This document shows positions 14,156 through 16,681 of a stretch of 16,681 bases of DNA, one piece after another. Where the stretch lies: positions 87,007-103,687 of the forward strand of contig MU647031.1 of NCBI GenBank assembly GCA_026770585.1, in the 5' to 3' direction. A model generated the notes under the pieces. The model had not been told where the DNA came from. It saw only the letters and a program-made list of their open reading frames with translations, and made no database searches. The stretch's first letter is position 1. Every line of letters starts with the position of its first letter. The position numbers were made by a program, and so were the translations under genes. The DNA comes from Baffinella frigidus (lineage: Eukaryota > Cryptophyceae > Cryptomonadales > Baffinellaceae).

Positions 14156-14658
14156 AAAATTTTGGTCTTTTGAGTGCTTACCCCCCCGGAGAATGGAGCT
14201 GGCGGATTTTCGGGTCGTAAAAGAAGTCAACATTTCCCAGGAAAAACTGGGTTCCCGAGTGGTGCAAGTTGAAATTTTTCATGCATACATGTACATGTGC
14301 AGTGTACAACCTCCAATAAAAAAATCCAAAATCATCGGGAACCGCCATACAAACTGTGTCTTAAGAAAGCGTGCGTCCTATGTTCTCCGCCCTCCTCTGC
14401 CCTCGTCATGGGTTCATTCTCCCTCGGGTCTCCGATTGTGGACATTCACATGGTCAAAACCCGCCTCGGGACCGGAGTTCCCCGCTCCCCTGAATCCAAT
14501 GCACCCATAAGCTCTCTCTATGCCCCCCCTCATTTCCCTCGCAACCAACCTGTTCCGGCTACCTACAGTGTACAGTACTTCCTCTCTCTCTTTCTCGTTC
14601 CTCCTCCCGCCGCCCCACCCCTCCTTGGGCCTCATAACCTGGTGACACCGCATCTCAG

Positions 14659-14898
14659 GCTCCAACCCTGCTCTCTCATGTGCAAAAACTCGCTGAGCCG
14701 GGGGACGCTAGGGATTACCTAGACTTCGCTAAATTCCCAGTCCCTGACGAGCCCTCGTCGGAGGAGGAAGGCGGTGGTGAGGAGGGGGGCGAGGAGGAGA
14801 GCGAGGAGGGGAGCGAGGAGGGGGGTGAGGAGGAGAGCGAGGATTCAGAGGAAGATGTGCCTCTTGCTCAGAGGAAGAAGAAGGTTGCACGGGTCTAA
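14659..14898 (+). CDS. Acidic C-terminal exon inside the 1.24-kb element
   Basis: A C/T-rich tract (14570-14635) and CATCTCAG (AG at 14657-14658) precede an open frame: APTLLSHVQKLAEPGDARDY, then LDFAKFPVPDEPSSEEE, a run of about 35 Glu/Gly/Ser residues, then DVPLAQRKKKVARV and stop TAA at 14896-14898. The stop overlaps AATAAA, a possible polyadenylation signal. Codons are moderately G/C-ending. A long acidic stretch followed by a basic tail is common in nuclear proteins and also at the C-terminus of some DDE transposases. Here it could be the last exon of a deleted transposase or a captured host exon. The upstream exon is not recognisable; a frame at 14297-14722 reads through the pyrimidine tract and is probably not translated. 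Confidence 0.4.
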   Translation, partial: APTLLSHVQKLAEPGDARDYLDFAKFPVPDEPSSEEEGGGEEGGEEESEEGSEEGGEEESEDSEEDVPLAQRKKKVARV

Positions 14899-15010
14899 TA
14901 AAGGACAGCCGAGCTGATCACGTGTCTTGGTTGTACATGTAGATGTACTGAATTTAAGGTCTGCACGCACCCGTTTTTCGCGAACCTTGCTGAATTTAAG
15001 GTCATTGAAC

Positions 15011-15182
15011 GTCACACACTGACTGCTTTTCTGCGGACGTTAAATTTAACGTCACACACACTGACTGCTTTTCTGCGGACGTTAAATTTAACGTCACACA
15101 CACTGACTGCTTTTCTGCGGACGTTAAATTTAACGTCACACACACTGACTGCTTTTCTGCGGACGTTAAATTTAACGTCCGC
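15011..15182. repeat. Four 42-bp subterminal tandem repeats
   Basis: Unit: GTCACACACACTGACTGCTT, TTCTGCG, and GACGTTAAATTTAAC, with the first unit two bases shorter. Each unit junction contains the perfect 18-bp palindrome GACGTTAAATTTAACGTC. Copies are nearly identical, so the expansion is recent or kept homogeneous. A minus frame through it gives a 14-residue repeat, an artefact. Confidence 0.9.
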
Positions 15183-15233
15183 ACACTGGACTGCTCAAAA
15201 GTGTGTGACCTTAATTTCGAGTCAGCCCTGTAG

Positions 15234-15455
15234 TGGCTATACGCCCAGGCCGAAAATGAAGAAAACAGGGAATTTCCTGGTGAAAAAATCCCGTTTTTTG
15301 TGGAGGATGGAAGGGCCGAGAACTGCAGCAACGAGGGAGGGTGGGGGGGATGCATGCCCAAGCAATTCCCTGAGCCGCTTGGAAGATGTGCTGTCTGGGG
15401 GCTCCCGAGTTGAGCCTGGTCCCAGCGCGCCCCGCATCGCGGCCAGCAGCCGAGG
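15234..15455. other. No gene supported
   Basis: Begins TAGTGGCTATACGCCCAGG, weakly similar to the MITE A interior after its TACAGTAGG (CAGTAGGACCATGCCCAGG). The remainder has no recognised feature. Confidence 0.35.
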
Positions 15456-15577
15456 TACCCCTGTACCTCGCTCAGAAGAAAGCGCTTCCCTCTAGGGCCC
15501 TACAGTAGGACCATGCCCAGGGTCCTGTGGTGGTCCTACGGGCGGCGACCCTTTCTTATGAGCGAGGTACCCCTGTA
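15456..15577 (+). mobile_element. MITE family A, copy 4 (left end inverted)
   Basis: The right TIR TTATGAGCGAGGTACCCCTG and following TA are intact. The interior has CTAGGGCCCTACAGTAGGAC and GGTGGTCCTACG. At the left, the expected TACAGGGGTACCTCGCTCA is TACCCCTGTACCTCGCTCA: the outer bases between the two GTAC sites are reverse-complemented. Confidence 0.85.
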
Positions 15578-15773
15578 CCCGAGTGGACTCAGGCGAGGGA
15601 AATCGAAAAGCCCGCGGCGGTGTCGGACGTAACCGGGTACGGGTACCAACGTATCACCGTACGGGCCCTACGGTAGGCGCGCGCGTAGGGCCCTAGCAAG
15701 TACCCGAAAAAGCAGGTACCCGAGCGTACTCAGGCGAGGGAGATCGAAAAGCCAGCGGCGCTGTGTCGGACGT
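15576..15773. repeat. About 55-bp direct duplication flanking a GC palindrome
   Basis: TACCCGAG, ACTCAGGCGAGGGA.ATCGA and AAAGCC.GCGGCG.TG..TCGGACGT at 15576-15630 and 15716-15773. Between them, 15663-15693 is GGGCCCTAC...GTAGGGCCC around an alternating GC core. A trace of the same sequence (GAGGGAGATCGAGAAG) precedes MITE A copy 3 at 13915-13930. Confidence 0.8.
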
Positions 15774-15956
15774 GCAGCGCGAGCGTGGCCCCAGCCTGCA
15801 CGGATTCCGGTTAGGTTCCAGGGCAATGGATAAGATGCTAGTACACATCGTTTAGATGGACTGTATCCCTGAAGCCCCCGTTGGAGAGCATCCACGATCG
15901 CCTCAGGCTTGGTGGCCTTAACGCATTGTCATTGTGCGCGACAATTCGCGAATCCA

Positions 15957-15974
15957 CGGAAACGCTCGTTTCCG
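15957..15974. repeat. Perfect 8-bp hairpin
   Basis: CGGAAACG and CGTTTCCG around a 2-nt loop. Confidence 0.7.
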
Positions 15975-15998
15975 GAGTTCCCCGAATACAAAAAAATC

Positions 15999-16069
15999 AC
16001 CACACATTTAGTCACGTCCAGAGCGACTCGTCCAGGGCTGGACGTGACTGATTTGGTCAATTGTGTGGT
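15999..16069. repeat. 71-bp foldback
   Basis: ACCACACA outer ends pair with TGTGTGGT, and the inner GTCACGTCCAG pairs with CTGGACGTGAC. A small TIR-like element, or the core of one. It contains no gene. Confidence 0.7.
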
Positions 16070-16161
16070 AAATGCCTGGCGGGATTAGATTAGGGGTTAG
16101 GAGCACACCTGGCGGGGGTGAGTTTGGGGGAGGATGACGAGTGGAGACTCCACCTGTCGTG

Positions 16162-16336
16162 CGTTTCCTAGGACCCTACGGTAGGTAACCCGTTTCCTAG
16201 GACCCTGCAGTAGGTCACCCGTTTCCTACAACCCTAAAGTAGGTAACCCGTAGGGGCATAGGGAGGTTCCTGCGGATAAGGTAACGGAAAGGTGGCCCGA
16301 TTTGGGTCGAAAATCCCTTCGTAGCCCGCTGTGTGG
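16162..16336 (+). mobile_element. MITE family B, copy 3, with 29-bp triplication
   Basis: CGTTTCCTAGGACCCTACGG then TAGGTAACC is present three times in tandem (16162-16190, 16191-16219, 16220-16248) with small changes. The rest follows the family: CGTAGGGGCATA, GCGGATAAGGTAACGGAAA, hairpin remnant GGCCCGATTTGGGTC, CCTTCGTAGCCCGCTGTGTG. Confidence 0.8.
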
Positions 16337-16366
16337 CTAGCTCTGTCCAAGTAAATTCGGGCTCCC

Positions 16367-16454
16367 CACAAATTCGCCCCCCCCCTCCGAAATTTCACAT
16401 GTGAATTTGGGGGCGAAATTCACATGTGAAGTTTCGGGGGGGGGCGAATTTGTG
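16367..16454. repeat. 88-nt near-perfect palindrome
   Basis: Outer arms CACAAATTCG/CGAATTTGTG, then nine C paired with nine G, then GAAA.TTCACATGTGAATTT in both arms. The left arm has an extra TCC and there is one mismatch. Each arm contains the palindrome TTCACATGTGAA. Adjacent to the end of MITE B copy 3. Confidence 0.9.
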
Positions 16455-16523
16455 TATCCCTGAAGTGACCAGTAGGCGCATACGCCCTACCGTAGGGCCC
16501 TAGGACCTGCCTAGGACCCCTTG

Positions 16524-16541
16524 GCCGTCAAATTTGACGGC
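16524..16541. repeat. Perfect 18-bp palindrome
   Basis: GCCGTCAAATTTGACGGC, flanked by CCTAGGACC-type words shared with MITE families A and B. Confidence 0.8.
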
Positions 16542-16607
16542 ATGGGCACTTAAGGGATACCTGGAGGCGAAGAGGCTGAGGGAGGATGAAGAGCGGATAC
16601 TCCACCT

Positions 16608-16681
16608 GTTTGGGGTTTGGGGTTTGGAGTTTTGGGTTTTGGGTTTTGGGTTTTGGGGTTTGGGTTTCGGGGTTTGGGGTT
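16608..16681 (+). repeat. Telomere-like array running off the window
   Basis: TTTGGGG/TTTTGGG units with the G-strand on +, truncated by the window end. Confidence 0.9.

Larger units (their letters stand above)
13989..15232. mobile_element. 1.24-kb TA-flanked TIR element (non-autonomous, Tc1/mariner/pogo-like ends)
   Basis: TIRs: (TA)CAGGGCTGACTCGAAGTT then AAGGTCACACA at the left, inverted at the right as TGTGTGACCTTAA then TTTCGAGTCAGCCCTG(TA). Only one or two mismatches over about 31 bp. The coordinates include the flanking TA at the left and right. Subterminal repeats carrying the GACGTTAAA motif lie at both sides (14048-14155 and 15011-15182). The interior of about 850 bp has one acidic terminal-exon-like frame at 14659-14898 and no complete transposase. 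It is inserted within MITE A copy 3. TA duplication plus CAG-starting TIRs fits Tc1/mariner-superfamily elements. Assignment is by ends only. Confidence 0.75.
16123..16610. repeat. About 35-bp direct repeat bracketing MITE B and palindromes
   Basis: GGGAGGATGACGAGTGGAGA then CTCCACCTGT near 16126-16156 recurs as GGGAGGATGAAGAGCGGATA then CTCCACCTGT near 16580-16609. Everything between (MITE B copy 3, the 88-nt palindrome and GCCGTCAAATTTGACGGC) sits between these direct copies. Confidence 0.6.

Noticed and set aside
14000-15190. CRISPR array from regularly spaced palindromic repeats
   Set aside because: Units are contiguous with no unique spacers, lie inside TIRs, and the context is eukaryotic.
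15002-15361. Minus frame with a 14-residue repeat
   Set aside because: It is the 42-bp subterminal DNA repeat translated; the palindromic units and lack of other protein features argue against coding.

Overview
This window looks like a repeat-rich stretch of a eukaryotic nuclear genome, most likely from an alga. The evidence is G-rich arrays based on the plant/green-alga telomere unit TTTAGGG and its drifted variants, many small foldback (MITE-like) elements, candidate spliced exons with GC-rich third codon positions, and no bacterial-style gene packing. I cannot name the species. Protein-coding content is low, and most open frames are by-products of GC-rich or telomere-like repeats.

Layout. 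1-725: a 160-bp-spaced duplication, a perfect 31-bp inverted repeat and the first copy of MITE family A. 725-2055: a GC-rich degenerate higher-order repeat containing a 154-bp foldback element. 2081-2311: a TTAGGGG array and a hairpin. 2312-4600: foldback elements, MITE family B copy 1, a possible small membrane-protein gene (3074-3260), a GA microsatellite and short tandem duplications. 4600-5950: an exon-like minus-strand core (about 4867-5138) whose two ends are separately duplicated nearby, mixed with copies of MITE family C and a foldback element with TAATATTAC in its loop. 6276-7070 and 8118-8709: long telomere-like arrays. 7071-8117: short tandem and hairpin modules. 9008-10511: more telomere-like DNA, MITE B copy 2, a second TAATATTAC element and a family D element. 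10555-11476: MITE C and the best gene of the window, a 254-codon minus-strand frame. 11640-11786: family D copy 2. 11800-13930: coding-like fragments with a MITE A inserted among them. 13933-15233: a MITE A fragment interrupted by a 1.24-kb element with terminal inverted repeats (TIRs), flanked by TA, with subterminal 42-bp palindromic repeats and an acidic terminal exon. 15234-16681: MITE A, duplicated segments, a large palindrome, MITE B copy 3, and a telomere-like array running off the end.

Several of the elements (A, C and the 1.24-kb element) have ends next to TA dinucleotides, as expected for Tc1/mariner/pogo-type cut-and-paste transposons. No complete transposase is visible. The two most interesting features are the pair of elements holding a CRESS/geminivirus-type nonanucleotide in the loop of a large inverted repeat, and the 1.24-kb TIR element. 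No rRNA, credible tRNA, CRISPR array or bacterial regulatory element was found.
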